Origin: an uncultured Roseobacter sp.
GTDB taxonomy: Bacteria > Pseudomonadota > Alphaproteobacteria > Rhodobacterales > Rhodobacteraceae
DNA length: 64,000 nt
Direction of reading: 5' to 3'
NCBI RefSeq assembly: GCF_947492555.1
Contig: NZ_CANLNE010000003.1
Span: 620,001 to 684,000 of the forward strand
In this document: positions 19,446 to 27,901 of the stretch, piece after piece
How positions within the stretch are numbered: the first letter of the stretch is position 1
Layout: each line of letters begins with the position of its first letter
Translations under genes and position numbers: made by a program
The notes under the pieces: generated by a model
What the model was told of the DNA's origin: nothing
What the model saw: the letters and a program-made list of their open reading frames with translations, nothing else
The model's database searches: none

Positions 19446-19601
19446 ATGTTCCCAAAATCACGCGTGGGTCCAAACGCTGCGGACAGGTGTGGGCATATGG
19501 CCGACACGTGCGATCCGTGTTGCGTGTCCCAAGCGGTGTCCAAGGTGGCACGGCCAAAGAATGTGGCGCCCCGTTGCGGTGCGCCGGAAAGATATGAATG
19601 A
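19446..19601 (+). CDS. possible small Cys-rich leader ORF
   Basis: Open frame of 51 codons starting at ATG 19446 with AAAGG upstream and ending in a TGA that overlaps the ATG of the DEAD-box helicase gene (ATGA). It has five cysteines, four of them in RCGHMADTCDPCC. The close stop-start coupling would suit a leader peptide or small partner protein, and long 5' leaders are common for cold-shock helicases. There is no similarity evidence, and GC at third codon positions is only moderate. Treat as tentative. Confidence 0.25.
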   Translation: MFPKSRVGPNAADRCGHMADTCDPCCVSQAVSKVARPKNVAPRCGAPERYE

Positions 19602-20929
19602 GCGATTTTGATATGATGGACCTGCCGACCAAACTGGTGGCACGTCTGAAAACGATGGGTCTGAACGACCCGACCCCAATCCAGAAACAGGCCATCCCGC
19701 ACGCGCTGAACGGGCGCGACGTGATGGGGCTGGCGCAGACCGGCACCGGCAAGACGGCGGCCTTTGGCGTGCCTCTGGTGGCGCAGATGCTGGAGCTGGA
19801 CGGGCGGCCCGCGCCGAAATCCGTGCGTGGTCTGGTGCTGGCCCCGACGCGTGAACTAGCAACGCAGATCAGCGTGAACCTGCGGGCCTTTGCCGAGAAT
19901 ACACCGATCAAGGTGGCGATGGTCGTTGGCGGCCAGTCGATCAACAACCAGATCAAGCGGCTGGAACGCGGGGTGGACCTGCTGGTGGCGACACCGGGCC
20001 GGTTGCTGGACCTTATGGACCGGCGCGCGGTGCGGCTGGACGAAGCGACGTTTCTGGTGCTCGACGAAGCGGATCAGATGCTCGACATGGGCTTCATCCA
20101 TGATCTGCGCAAGATCGCGAATGTGATCCCGAAAGAGCGCCAGACCATGCTGTTCTCGGCCACCATGCCTAAACAGATGAACGAATTGGCGCAAAGCTAT
20201 CTGCGCAGCCCCATTCGCGTGGAAGTCTCGCCTCCGGGCAAGGCCGCGGATAAGGTCACGCAGGAAGTGCACTTCATCGCCAAGGCCGAAAAGGCCGGGC
20301 TGCTGATCGAGATGCTGGACAAGCACCGCGACGAGCGCGCGCTGGTCTTTGGCCGGACGAAACATGGCTCCGAAAAGCTGATGAAGACGCTGGTGAAGGC
20401 GGGGTATGCCGCGGGCTCGATCCACGGCAACAAAAGCCAGGGCCAGCGCGACCGCGCGATTGCCGCCTTCAAATCCGGTGAGATCAAGGTGCTGGTGGCC
20501 ACGGATGTGGCGGCACGCGGCCTCGATATTCCGGATGTAAAACACGTCTACAACTACGATCTGCCGAATGTGCCGGACAACTACGTGCACCGGATTGGCC
20601 GCACCGCACGGGCAGGCAAGGATGGCGCGGCCATTGCGTTCTGCGCGCCTGACGAGATGGGTGAATTGAAAGCCATTCAGAAGACCATGGGCCTTTCGAT
20701 CCCCGTGGGCTCCGGACGGCCCTGGGAAGCCATGGATATCCCCGAAGGCACCAAGCCCAAGGGCCGTGGACGGGGACGCGGGCGCGGCGGCAGACCACAG
20801 GGCGCGGACAAATCCGCATCGGGTCAGCCGCAGGGCGCCAAACCCGCAGGCGGGCGTCGCAGACGGCGGCGCGGTGGCAAGCCGGGCGGCCGTCCCGGCG
20901 CTGGTGGAGACGGGCAGAGGGTCGCCTGA
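19598..20929 (+). CDS. DEAD-box ATP-dependent RNA helicase, RhlE-like
   Basis: RNA helicase of 443 residues. The Q motif DPTPIQKQAIP is at 24-34, motif I AQTGTGKT at 46-53, Ia PTRELA at 83-88, motif II DEAD at 156-159, SAT at 187-189, and motif VI HRIGRTARAG in the second RecA domain. A basic Gly/Arg-rich tail (RGRGRGRGG and RRRRRRGGKPGGRP) probably binds RNA non-specifically. RhlE/CsdA-type helicases unwind structured RNA in ribosome assembly and mRNA decay, often at low temperature. The start overlaps the stop of a possible 51-residue upstream ORF. Confidence 0.94.
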   Translation: MSDFDMMDLPTKLVARLKTMGLNDPTPIQKQAIPHALNGRDVMGLAQTGTGKTAAFGVPLVAQMLELDGRPAPKSVRGLVLAPTRELATQISVNLRAFAENTPIKVAMVVGGQSINNQIKRLERGVDLLVATPGRLLDLMDRRAVRLDEATFLVLDEADQMLDMGFIHDLRKIANVIPKERQTMLFSATMPKQMNELAQSYLRSPIRVEVSPPGKAADKVTQEVHFIAKAEKAGLLIEMLDKHRDERALVFGRTKHGSEKLMKTLVKAGYAAGSIHGNKSQGQRDRAIAAFKSGEIKVLVATDVAARGLDIPDVKHVYNYDLPNVPDNYVHRIGRTARAGKDGAAIAFCAPDEMGELKAIQKTMGLSIPVGSGRPWEAMDIPEGTKPKGRGRGRGRGGRPQGADKSASGQPQGAKPAGGRRRRRRGGKPGGRPGAGGDGQRVA

Positions 20930-21027
20930 TCCTGCCGTTCTGATTTGAACGAGACCTGCGCCCCTCTGCGGGCGCGGGCGCGCGTCGGGTGATTGACATT
21001 GCCCGGCAGAGCACCCCATCTGGCGCC

Positions 21028-21915
21028 ATGGACCGCAAAACTCACATGGATGCCTTCGGGGCAGCCGCCCTCATCACCTTTGCCCTGCATCTTGCGTTCA
21101 ACCAAGTGGTCATCAAGGTCACCAACGGCGGGTTCAACCCGGTGTTTGCCGCAGGGCTGCGATCCGCCGGGGCGGTAATTGTCCTGCTGCTGTGGATGCG
21201 GATGCGCGGGATCAGCCTGACCGTCCCGCGCGAGGCTGTGCCTGCCGGTATCCTGTCGGGTTGCCTCTTTGCCCTTGAATTCACGTGCCTTTTCACCGCG
21301 CTGGATTTCACTACCGTCAGCCGCGCCTCAGTGATTTTCTATTCCATGCCGGTCTGGCTTGCCATCGCCAGCCACTTTCTGATCCCGACTGACAAGCTGA
21401 CCGGGCTGCGGGGGATAGGCCTTTTGCTGGCGATGAGCGGCGTTGCGCTGGCCCTGCTGGACCGCAGCGATGCCTCCGCCAGCCTGACGGGGGATCTGCT
21501 GGCGCTGACTTCCGCCATCTGCTGGGCGGGCATCGCGCTCTGCGTCAAGATCACGCCGCTGAGCACGGTGCCGCCCGCGCAGCAATTGATGTTCCAGGTG
21601 ATCGTCTCCGCGCCGCTGTTGCTGCTGGCCTCGCTGGCCTTTGGCGATCTTATCCGCGACCTGCAGCCGATCCACATCGCGGGATTGCTCTTCCAGATCA
21701 TCGCGGTTGCGAGCCTCGGGTTTCTGGCGTGGTTCTGGCTGATGTCGATTTATCCTGCGTCTTCGGTCGCCTCCTTCAGCTTCCTGTCACCGGTCTTTGC
21801 GGTGATCCTCGGCTGGCTGTTGCTGAGCGAGGACGTGGGGCCGCAGGTCTGGGTGGCGCTGGCGCTGGTGGCGCTGGGGATTTACCTGATCAACCGGCGC
21901 CCCAAGGTGGTCTGA
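21028..21915 (+). CDS. EamA/DMT family membrane transporter
   Basis: Inner-membrane transporter of 295 residues with about ten helices in two EamA repeats. Recognisable parts are the opening FGAAALITFALHLAFNQVVIKVTNGGFNPVFAAGLRSAGA, the TALDFTTVSRASVIFYSMPVWLAIASHFLI block and the closing SSVASFSFLSPVFAVILGWLLLSEDVGPQVWVALALVALGIYL. The substrate is not known. A longer frame begins at GTG 20989, but the ATG at 21028 places the start just before the first helix. It is the second DMT-type transporter in the window and is not closely similar to the one at 12768-13640. Confidence 0.87.
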   Translation: MDRKTHMDAFGAAALITFALHLAFNQVVIKVTNGGFNPVFAAGLRSAGAVIVLLLWMRMRGISLTVPREAVPAGILSGCLFALEFTCLFTALDFTTVSRASVIFYSMPVWLAIASHFLIPTDKLTGLRGIGLLLAMSGVALALLDRSDASASLTGDLLALTSAICWAGIALCVKITPLSTVPPAQQLMFQVIVSAPLLLLASLAFGDLIRDLQPIHIAGLLFQIIAVASLGFLAWFWLMSIYPASSVASFSFLSPVFAVILGWLLLSEDVGPQVWVALALVALGIYLINRRPKVV

Positions 21916-21918
21916 GCG

Positions 21919-23331
21919 TCAGGTCCCGCAGAAGGTCGCGGGCACGCGCTGTGCCTTGGTGGGCGGGCGCATCAGGTCGAGGTCTTCGGTGTCAAAGGGG
22001 TTGGCGAGCGCGGTCAGAAGCCGCTCAAAGGGCGCGAAATCCCCGGCAACCGCGGCGGCAATCATCTCTTCCATGCGGTGGTTGCGCGGGATGATCCGCG
22101 GAGAGGCCGCCTGCATCACCGCCTGCGCGTCTTCCTCGCCCTGCAGCCGTATTTGCCACTCCGCTTCCCAGGCGTCGAAGGCCTCACGCTCCAGGAACTG
22201 ATCCCGTGCGTCACCGCGTCCCAGCGCGTCGAAGGTATTGGTGAAATCGGCTCCCTGCGCCTGCATCAGCGTCAAGAGATTCTGGATCAACCCGGCGTCG
22301 TCCTTGACTGGCGCGGCGAGGCCGATCTTGGCCCCGAACCGTGTGAGCCACGCTGCTTCGATCTGGGCGGGCATCGCGTGCACGATCTCTGTCGCTTCGC
22401 CCAGAGCAGTGGCGGGATCGTCCAACTGCTGCAGCAACGCCGTGGCGAATTGCGCCATGTTCCAGACGATGATGCGCGGCTGGTTGGAATAGGCATAGCG
22501 GCCCATCTGGTCGATGGAGCTGAAGACCGTATCCGCATGATAATCATCGATAAAAGCGCAAGGCCCATAGTCGATCGTTTCGCCTGAAATCGCGCAGTTG
22601 TCGGTGTTCATCACGCCGTGGATGAACCCCACCGACATCCAGGCTGCCACAAGCTCGACCTGTGCCGCGCAGACCGCGCGCAAAAGGTCCATCGGGCCCT
22701 TGGCGTTCGGATAGTGCCGCGCGATTGCGTAGTCCGTCAGCCGCGCCAGTTCCGTCTTTTGACCGCGGTGCGCAAAGACCTGAAAGGTGCCGACGCGCAG
22801 ATGGCTCCGCGCAACCCGTGTCAGAACAGCACCGGGCAGCACGGTTTCGCGGATCACCTCCTCGCCCGTGAGCGTAGCGGCAAGGGCACGTGTCGTGGGG
22901 ATGCCCAAGGCGTGCATCGCCTCTGAGATCACATATTCCCGCAGAACCGGGCCCAGCCACGCGCGCCCGTCGCCCATGCGGGAATAGGGCGTGGGGCCGG
23001 AGCCTTTGAGCTGGATATCGCGGCGGATGTCATCGGTGCCGACCACTTCACCCAGCAGCAGCGCCCGTCCGTCGCCCAGCTGCGGGTTGAAGGTGCCGAA
23101 CTGATGGCCCGCATAGAGCTGGGCAATCGGGGCCGCCCCGTCGGGCACCTGCTGGCCGGAAAAGATAGCGGCAAGCTCGCTCTCTGACGCCTCCGGCAGG
23201 CGGAGCATCTTTGCCAGCGCGTCGTTATAGGCGATCAGCTTTGGTGTCTTGACCGGGGTCGGGTCCAGCCGCGTGTAAAAGGCGTCCGGCAGGGCGGCAT
23301 AGCTGTTGTCGAAGGGGACGGAAAAGCTCAT
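21919..23331 (-). CDS. selO: protein adenylyltransferase SelO (YdiU)
   Basis: Pseudokinase-fold enzyme of 470 residues that transfers AMP to Ser, Thr or Tyr of target proteins, linked to redox homeostasis. Family landmarks are LYAGHQFGTFNPQLGDGRALLLGE, DIQLKGSGPTPYSRMGDGRAWLGPVLREYVISEAM, HLRVGTFQVFA, the catalytic-loop-like VGFIHGVMNTDNCAISGETIDYGPCAFID and NQPRIIVWNMAQFA. The C-terminus ends CGT, placing Cys468 three residues from the end. This is where eukaryotic SelO has selenocysteine, and where bacterial forms keep a Cys that can pair with a Cys of the activation loop. It is convergent with the DMT gene. Confidence 0.94.
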   Translation of the reverse strand: MSFSVPFDNSYAALPDAFYTRLDPTPVKTPKLIAYNDALAKMLRLPEASESELAAIFSGQQVPDGAAPIAQLYAGHQFGTFNPQLGDGRALLLGEVVGTDDIRRDIQLKGSGPTPYSRMGDGRAWLGPVLREYVISEAMHALGIPTTRALAATLTGEEVIRETVLPGAVLTRVARSHLRVGTFQVFAHRGQKTELARLTDYAIARHYPNAKGPMDLLRAVCAAQVELVAAWMSVGFIHGVMNTDNCAISGETIDYGPCAFIDDYHADTVFSSIDQMGRYAYSNQPRIIVWNMAQFATALLQQLDDPATALGEATEIVHAMPAQIEAAWLTRFGAKIGLAAPVKDDAGLIQNLLTLMQAQGADFTNTFDALGRGDARDQFLEREAFDAWEAEWQIRLQGEEDAQAVMQAASPRIIPRNHRMEEMIAAAVAGDFAPFERLLTALANPFDTEDLDLMRPPTKAQRVPATFCGT

Positions 23332-23370
23332 GGGTTTAACATATGTCGCGCAGGCCGCTTCGCAACGGTG

Positions 23371-23820
23371 TCAGAAACGGCGCGTCATCAGCATGTAGTC
23401 CGGGCGCGGGGTGAAACCGGCGCGGGCATAGAGACGTTGGGTGCTTTCGGCGGTGCGGTCCACTTCCAGATGCAGCGCCTTTAACCCGGCACCGGCCAGC
23501 GCGCGGGGCAGGCTTTGTAGGGTTTCCGAGGCGATACCACGGCCGCGAACGCCGGGGCGCACGTAGATTTCATCGACAAACCCGTCCAGACCGCCGAACT
23601 CCAAGGACCAGCCGAAGGTCACGACCACATAGCCGATGGGCGCACGGGGCGGGCCGATCAGATAGGCCGCGCCATGGGGCGAGCCGGCAAGCAGCGGTGC
23701 GATCCCGGCCTGCCGCGCCTCGGCGTTCAGCGTAATGCCGTGTTCCTGATGAAACGCGGCGACCAGCGCGTCGAGGCGATCTGCGTGCGCCGCTGTGGCG
23801 AGCGTCAGCGCGGCGCTCAT
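23371..23820 (-). CDS. GNAT family N-acetyltransferase
   Basis: Single-domain acetyltransferase of 149 residues. The core reads GYVVVTFGWSLEFGGLDGFVDEIYVRPGVRGRGIASETLQSLPRALAGAGLKALHLEVDRTAESTQRLYARAGF, with RGRGIA as the acetyl-CoA loop. The substrate is unknown. Its ATG overlaps the stop of the nucleoside hydrolase gene (ATGA), so translation is coupled and the two proteins are probably made together. The open frame upstream of 23820 is a read through the hydrolase gene and is not used. Confidence 0.85.
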   Translation of the reverse strand: MSAALTLATAAHADRLDALVAAFHQEHGITLNAEARQAGIAPLLAGSPHGAAYLIGPPRAPIGYVVVTFGWSLEFGGLDGFVDEIYVRPGVRGRGIASETLQSLPRALAGAGLKALHLEVDRTAESTQRLYARAGFTPRPDYMLMTRRF

Positions 23821-24758
23821 AGCCGCGACAGCCGCTCGGTCAGCAGGGTGAAAAACCCGTCTGCATCGATGTCCTTGATAAAGAGCGCGTTGGCGGGCCT
23901 GTCTGTGACGCCCCACCAGTCGGCAACGGTCATGCCCATGGTCAGTTCCGAATGTGTTTCAATTTCCACGTTGACGTGACGCCCTTTGAAGAGGGTGGGA
24001 TCGATCAGATAGGCCGTCACGCAAGGATCATGCAGCGGCGCGCCCTCGGAGCCATATTTCTCCTTGTCGAAACGTTCGAAGAAATCCGTCATCTCGGACA
24101 CGGCTTTGCCCACGGGCGTGCCCAGAGCGCGGAACGCTTCGTTTCGGGGCGGAGTAACCAGCGCCTTATGGGTGACATCCAGCGACATGACCACAATAGA
24201 AATACCGGATTTAAACACGATATCAGCCGCTTGCGGGTCGACATAAATGTTGAATTCTGCTGTGGGCGTGATGTTGCCGACCTCGAAGTAGGCGCCGCCC
24301 ATCAGCACGATTTCATCCACCGCCTCGGCGATTTCCGGCGCCCTTTGCAGCGCGGTCGCGATGTTGGTGAGCGGGCCCAGCGGGCACAGAGTGATCGACT
24401 TGGGGGCAGCGGCCCGCAGTGTTTCGATGATGAAATCGACCGCATGCTGGTCCTGGAGCTGCATGTAAGGGTCGGGTAAAGTCGGCCCGTTCAGGCCCGT
24501 CTCTCCATGCACATGTTCTGCGGTGACCAATTCGCGACCCAGAGGGCGGTCGCATCCGGCAAAGACCGGCACATCGGTATGGCCTGCCAGCTCACAGATC
24601 ATCAGCGCATTTTTCGACGTAAGCGCCAGCGGCACATTGCCAGCCACGCAGGTGATGCCCAGGACGTCGATTTCCTTGGGGCTGGCCAGCGCCAGCAGAA
24701 TGGCTACGGCATCATCCTGCCCGGGATCGGTATCGATGATGATTTTGCGGGGGGACAT
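23817..24758 (-). CDS. nucleoside hydrolase
   Basis: Inosine/uridine-preferring nucleoside hydrolase family (IunH/RihA), 313 residues. These enzymes split ribonucleosides into base and ribose. The calcium-site motif DTDPGQDDA is at 9-17. Also visible are VAGNVPLALTSKNALMICELAG, LCPLGPLTNIATAL, IVLMGGAYFEVGNITPTAEFNIYVDPQAADIV and the C-terminal LHDPCVTAYLIDP with the His-Asp metal and ribose ligands. The ATG at 24758 has AGGAG upstream. It is followed by a coupled GNAT gene. Confidence 0.93.
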   Translation of the reverse strand: MSPRKIIIDTDPGQDDAVAILLALASPKEIDVLGITCVAGNVPLALTSKNALMICELAGHTDVPVFAGCDRPLGRELVTAEHVHGETGLNGPTLPDPYMQLQDQHAVDFIIETLRAAAPKSITLCPLGPLTNIATALQRAPEIAEAVDEIVLMGGAYFEVGNITPTAEFNIYVDPQAADIVFKSGISIVVMSLDVTHKALVTPPRNEAFRALGTPVGKAVSEMTDFFERFDKEKYGSEGAPLHDPCVTAYLIDPTLFKGRHVNVEIETHSELTMGMTVADWWGVTDRPANALFIKDIDADGFFTLLTERLSRL

Positions 24759-24869
24759 GCATGCTCCTGTCCAGAAATTTGCGCGACACTCGCAAGTCGC
24801 ACCGATTTTGTCCAGACGGTCAATTTCGCCTAAGCAGGCGAGCGCGCGCACAAGTGGGTGAAGAGGGCG

Positions 24870-25694
24870 CTATGCAGTGTTTGACTGGCGTTCGGCCCGT
24901 TTTACGTCTTCCCAGAGCGCATCCATCTCTGCCAGATCGCTTTCCGACGGGGTTTTGCCGACCTGTGCCAGCCGTTTTTCCACTGCTTCGAAGCGGCGCG
25001 TGAACTTGGCATTGGCCGCGCGCAGGGCCGCTTCGGGATCAAGGCCCAAATGCCGCCCGAGGTTTGCCATGACAAAGAGCAGATCGCCGTATTCTTCCTC
25101 CACCTCCCGCTGGGTCAGGCTGTCCTTCGCCTCGACCAGTTCGGCGGATTCTTCGGTCAGCTTGTCCAGCACCTGAGTGGTCGAAGGCCAGTCAAATCCG
25201 ACGCGGGCCGCGCGCTTTTGCAGCTTCAGCGCGCGCAGCAGCGCGGGCAGGCCAATGGCCACCCCGTCCAGCGTCCCGCCCTGCGCCTTTCCGGCCCGCT
25301 CTGCCGCCTTGATCGCCTCCCAATCCGCAGTCTGTTGGTCGGCGGATTTATCCCGGCTTTCATTGCCGAAAACATGTGGATGCCGCGCCACCATCTTGTC
25401 GGAAATCGCGGTCACCACGGACTGAAAAGAGAAATGCCCGGCCTCTTCGCCCATGGCCGTGTGGTAAACCGTCTGCAGTAGCAGATCGCCCAGCTCCCCC
25501 TCCAGTTCCGCGAAATCGCGCCGCTGGATCGCATCGGCAACTTCGTAAGCCTCTTCAATGGTGTAGGGGGCGATGGTGTCGAAATCCTGTTCGATATCCC
25601 ACGGGCAGCCCGTTTCCGGATCGCGCAGGCGGCGCATGATCTCCAGCAGGCGCTCAATTCCCGCATTCCGGTCGTGGATCAAGTCTTCAGCCAT
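24870..25694 (-). CDS. mazG: nucleoside triphosphate pyrophosphohydrolase MazG
   Basis: House-cleaning NTP pyrophosphatase, 274 residues, with the usual two tandem MazG domains. The first holds CPWDIEQDFDTIAPYTIEEAYEVADAI with ELGDLLLQTVYHTAMGEE, and the second holds KLTEESAELVEAKDSL with EEEYGDLLFVMANLGRHLGLDPEAALRAANAKFTRRF. The paired ExxE...D metal motifs are intact in both. It removes non-standard NTPs and can lower stress alarmone-linked nucleotides in the cytoplasm. The long frame beyond 25694 runs through the divergent amidohydrolase gene and is a shadow. Confidence 0.95.
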   Translation of the reverse strand: MAEDLIHDRNAGIERLLEIMRRLRDPETGCPWDIEQDFDTIAPYTIEEAYEVADAIQRRDFAELEGELGDLLLQTVYHTAMGEEAGHFSFQSVVTAISDKMVARHPHVFGNESRDKSADQQTADWEAIKAAERAGKAQGGTLDGVAIGLPALLRALKLQKRAARVGFDWPSTTQVLDKLTEESAELVEAKDSLTQREVEEEYGDLLFVMANLGRHLGLDPEAALRAANAKFTRRFEAVEKRLAQVGKTPSESDLAEMDALWEDVKRAERQSNTA

Positions 25695-25757
25695 TGCAGC
25701 GCGCCCATCTGTCGTGTCACATGCACCTGACAAATAATTCGACAAGGAGTCCACCCC

Positions 25758-26927
25758 ATGCCCGTGGTAAACCGGATCGCTGATCTGAGTGATGAGATGA
25801 CGGCCTGGCGGCGGCATCTGCACTCCATTCCGGAACTGGGGCTGGAGTGCCATCAGACCGCCGCGTTTGTCGCCGAACGCCTGCGCGAATTCGGTGTCGA
25901 CGCGATCCACGAAGGCATCGCAAAAACGGGCATTGTCGCGATCATCGAGGGGCAGGGCGAAGGGCCGACCATCGGGCTGCGCGCGGATATGGATGCGCTG
26001 CCGATCACCGAGGAGACAGGCGTCGATTATGCTTCCACACATCCCGGCAAGATGCACGCTTGCGGCCATGACGGTCACACGGCGATGCTGCTGGGGGCGG
26101 CGAAATACCTGGCTGAGACGCGCAATTTCGCTGGCCGGGTTGCGCTGATTTTCCAACCGGCAGAAGAGTTTGGCGGCGGTGGCGAGGTCATGGTGCAGGA
26201 AGGCATCATGGAGAAATTCGACGTGAGCCAGGTCTATGCGATCCACAATTCGCCCGGCCGCGATTTTGGCAGTTTCAACACCACACGCGGGCCGATCATG
26301 GCCGCAGCCGACACGTTTCACATCCACATCACCGGGGTCGGCGGGCACGCGGCGCGGCCACATGATTGCGTTGATCCGGTCGTGGCGGCCTGTTCAATCG
26401 TGCAGGCATTGCAGAGCATCGTCAGCCGCAACCGCCATCCGATGCAGTCGTTGGTGATTTCCACGACGCAAATCCACACCGGTACAACCGATAACGTGAT
26501 CCCGGAAACCGCCTATATCAACGGTACGGTGCGCACCTTCGACAAGGAGGTGCAGGCCATGGTGGTGCGCCGCATGGAAGAGATCGTGGCGGGGCAGGCG
26601 GCCTCTTTCGGGCTGGAGGCGCGGCTGGAGTTCGAATTCGGTTACCCGCCCACGATCAACGACGCCGCCAAGGCCGGGTTCGCGGCGGAGGTGGCCGAGG
26701 AAATCGCAGGTGCTGCAGCGGTGGATGATGCGATTATGCCGGTCATGGGGGCGGAGGATTTCTCCTACATGCTCGACGCGCGTCCCGGTGCCTATCTGAT
26801 GCTGGGACAGGGGGAGGGCGCGGGCGTGCACCACCCCAAGTACAATTTCAATGACGAGATCGCACCGATTGGGGCCTCCTTCTTTGCCCGTCTCGTGGAG
26901 CGCGCCCAACCCGTGGCCGGGGCCTGA
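25758..26927 (+). CDS. M20 family amidohydrolase (hippurate hydrolase-like)
   Basis: Zinc-dependent M20D peptidase/amidohydrolase, 389 residues, cytoplasmic. Metal and catalytic motifs are intact: LRADMDALPI, HACGHDGHTAMLLGAA, FQPAEEFGGGG, and AAADTFHIHITGVGGHAARPHDCVDPV for the dimerisation domain; MGAEDFSYML supplies the last metal ligand. Relatives hydrolyse N-acyl amino acids (hippurate, N-acetyl-amino acids, IAA conjugates). The start follows ACAAGGAG. It heads a tight operon with two ureohydrolases: three bases to the first and two bases from that to the second. A role in releasing or processing guanidino or acylated amino compounds is inferred from this. Confidence 0.9.
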   Translation: MPVVNRIADLSDEMTAWRRHLHSIPELGLECHQTAAFVAERLREFGVDAIHEGIAKTGIVAIIEGQGEGPTIGLRADMDALPITEETGVDYASTHPGKMHACGHDGHTAMLLGAAKYLAETRNFAGRVALIFQPAEEFGGGGEVMVQEGIMEKFDVSQVYAIHNSPGRDFGSFNTTRGPIMAAADTFHIHITGVGGHAARPHDCVDPVVAACSIVQALQSIVSRNRHPMQSLVISTTQIHTGTTDNVIPETAYINGTVRTFDKEVQAMVVRRMEEIVAGQAASFGLEARLEFEFGYPPTINDAAKAGFAAEVAEEIAGAAAVDDAIMPVMGAEDFSYMLDARPGAYLMLGQGEGAGVHHPKYNFNDEIAPIGASFFARLVERAQPVAGA

Positions 26928-26930
26928 GCG

Positions 26931-27899
26931 GTGGCGCTGGAAGACGCCAAAACCCAGATGGATCACGCCTTTACCCGCGATGATCCCAGGGGCCCGAGTT
27001 TCGAACTGACCTTTGGCGGGGCGCTGTCCTTCCTGCGCAGGCGCTACACAAAGGACCTGACCGGCGTCGATATCGCCGTGACGGGCGTGCCGTTCGATCA
27101 GGCGGTCACCAATCGACCCGGCACGCGGCTGGGGCCCCGCGCGATCCGGGAGGCCAGCGCGTTGCAGGCCCCCGATGCGCCCTATGGCTGGCCCTTTGAC
27201 GTGCTGAGCGAGCGGGTGATTGTCGATTACGGCGATCTGGCCTTTGACTATGCCAATATCCCCGCCTTCCCCGATGCGCTGACCGCCCATATCCGGGGCA
27301 TATTGGACACCGGGGCAGCCAGCGTGGTGCTGGGTGGCGATCACTACATCAGTTTTCCAATCCTCAAGGCCTATGCCGAAAAATACGGGCCGATCAGCCT
27401 GCTGCAGTTCGACGCACACACAGACACCTGGGCCGATGACGACATGGGCCGCGTCGATCACGGCACCATGTTCTATAAAGCGGTGAAATCCGGGATCGTC
27501 GACCCCGCAACCTCCGTGCAGGTGGGCATTCGCACGACAAATGCGGATACGCTCGGCGTGAACATCATCGATGCACGTGAGGTTCACGAGAAGGGGCCGG
27601 GCGCGACGGTGGCAAGGATCAAGGACATCCTCGGCGACCGGCCCTGCTATCTGACCTTCGACATCGACGCACTCGACCCGGCCTATGCGCCGGGCACCGG
27701 CACGCCGGTCTGGGGCGGGCTGACCAGCGCACAGGCGGCATCCATGCTGCGCGATTTGGCGGGCGTCAACATTCGGGGCGGCGATGTTGTTGAGGTTTCG
27801 CCCCCCTTTGATACAACCGGCGCGACAGCCATTGCGGGGGCGCATGTGGCAACAGAAATTCTAAGCCTGCTGGGCTGGCGGATGCGTGAAGAGAGTTGA
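26931..27899 (+). CDS. ureohydrolase, agmatinase-like (copy 1)
   Basis: Manganese enzyme of the arginase/agmatinase superfamily, 322 residues. All three metal motifs are present: GGDHY near 136-140, FDAHTDTW near 159-166 and FDIDALDPAYAPGTGTP near 242-258. The last motif, with GGL after it, and EVSPPFDTTGATA are typical of the agmatinase and guanidinobutyrase branch, which release urea from guanidino compounds. The GTG start is three bases after the M20 stop. A closely related paralogue follows at once, which suggests two related substrates or a hetero-oligomer. Confidence 0.88.
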   Translation: MALEDAKTQMDHAFTRDDPRGPSFELTFGGALSFLRRRYTKDLTGVDIAVTGVPFDQAVTNRPGTRLGPRAIREASALQAPDAPYGWPFDVLSERVIVDYGDLAFDYANIPAFPDALTAHIRGILDTGAASVVLGGDHYISFPILKAYAEKYGPISLLQFDAHTDTWADDDMGRVDHGTMFYKAVKSGIVDPATSVQVGIRTTNADTLGVNIIDAREVHEKGPGATVARIKDILGDRPCYLTFDIDALDPAYAPGTGTPVWGGLTSAQAASMLRDLAGVNIRGGDVVEVSPPFDTTGATAIAGAHVATEILSLLGWRMREES

Positions 27900-27901
27900 G
27901 C

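Noticed and set aside
20760-20930. Gly/Arg-rich repeats as a separate RNA-binding gene
   Set aside because: They are the in-frame basic tail of the DEAD-box helicase.
19856-21019. Antisense frame of 387 codons
   Set aside because: Shadow of the DEAD-box helicase gene; rich in His and Arg from GC-rich codons.
26394-27845. Long antisense frame of 483 codons on the minus strand
   Set aside because: Lies opposite the M20 and ureohydrolase genes, whose motifs are intact; the translated product has no protein-like pattern.
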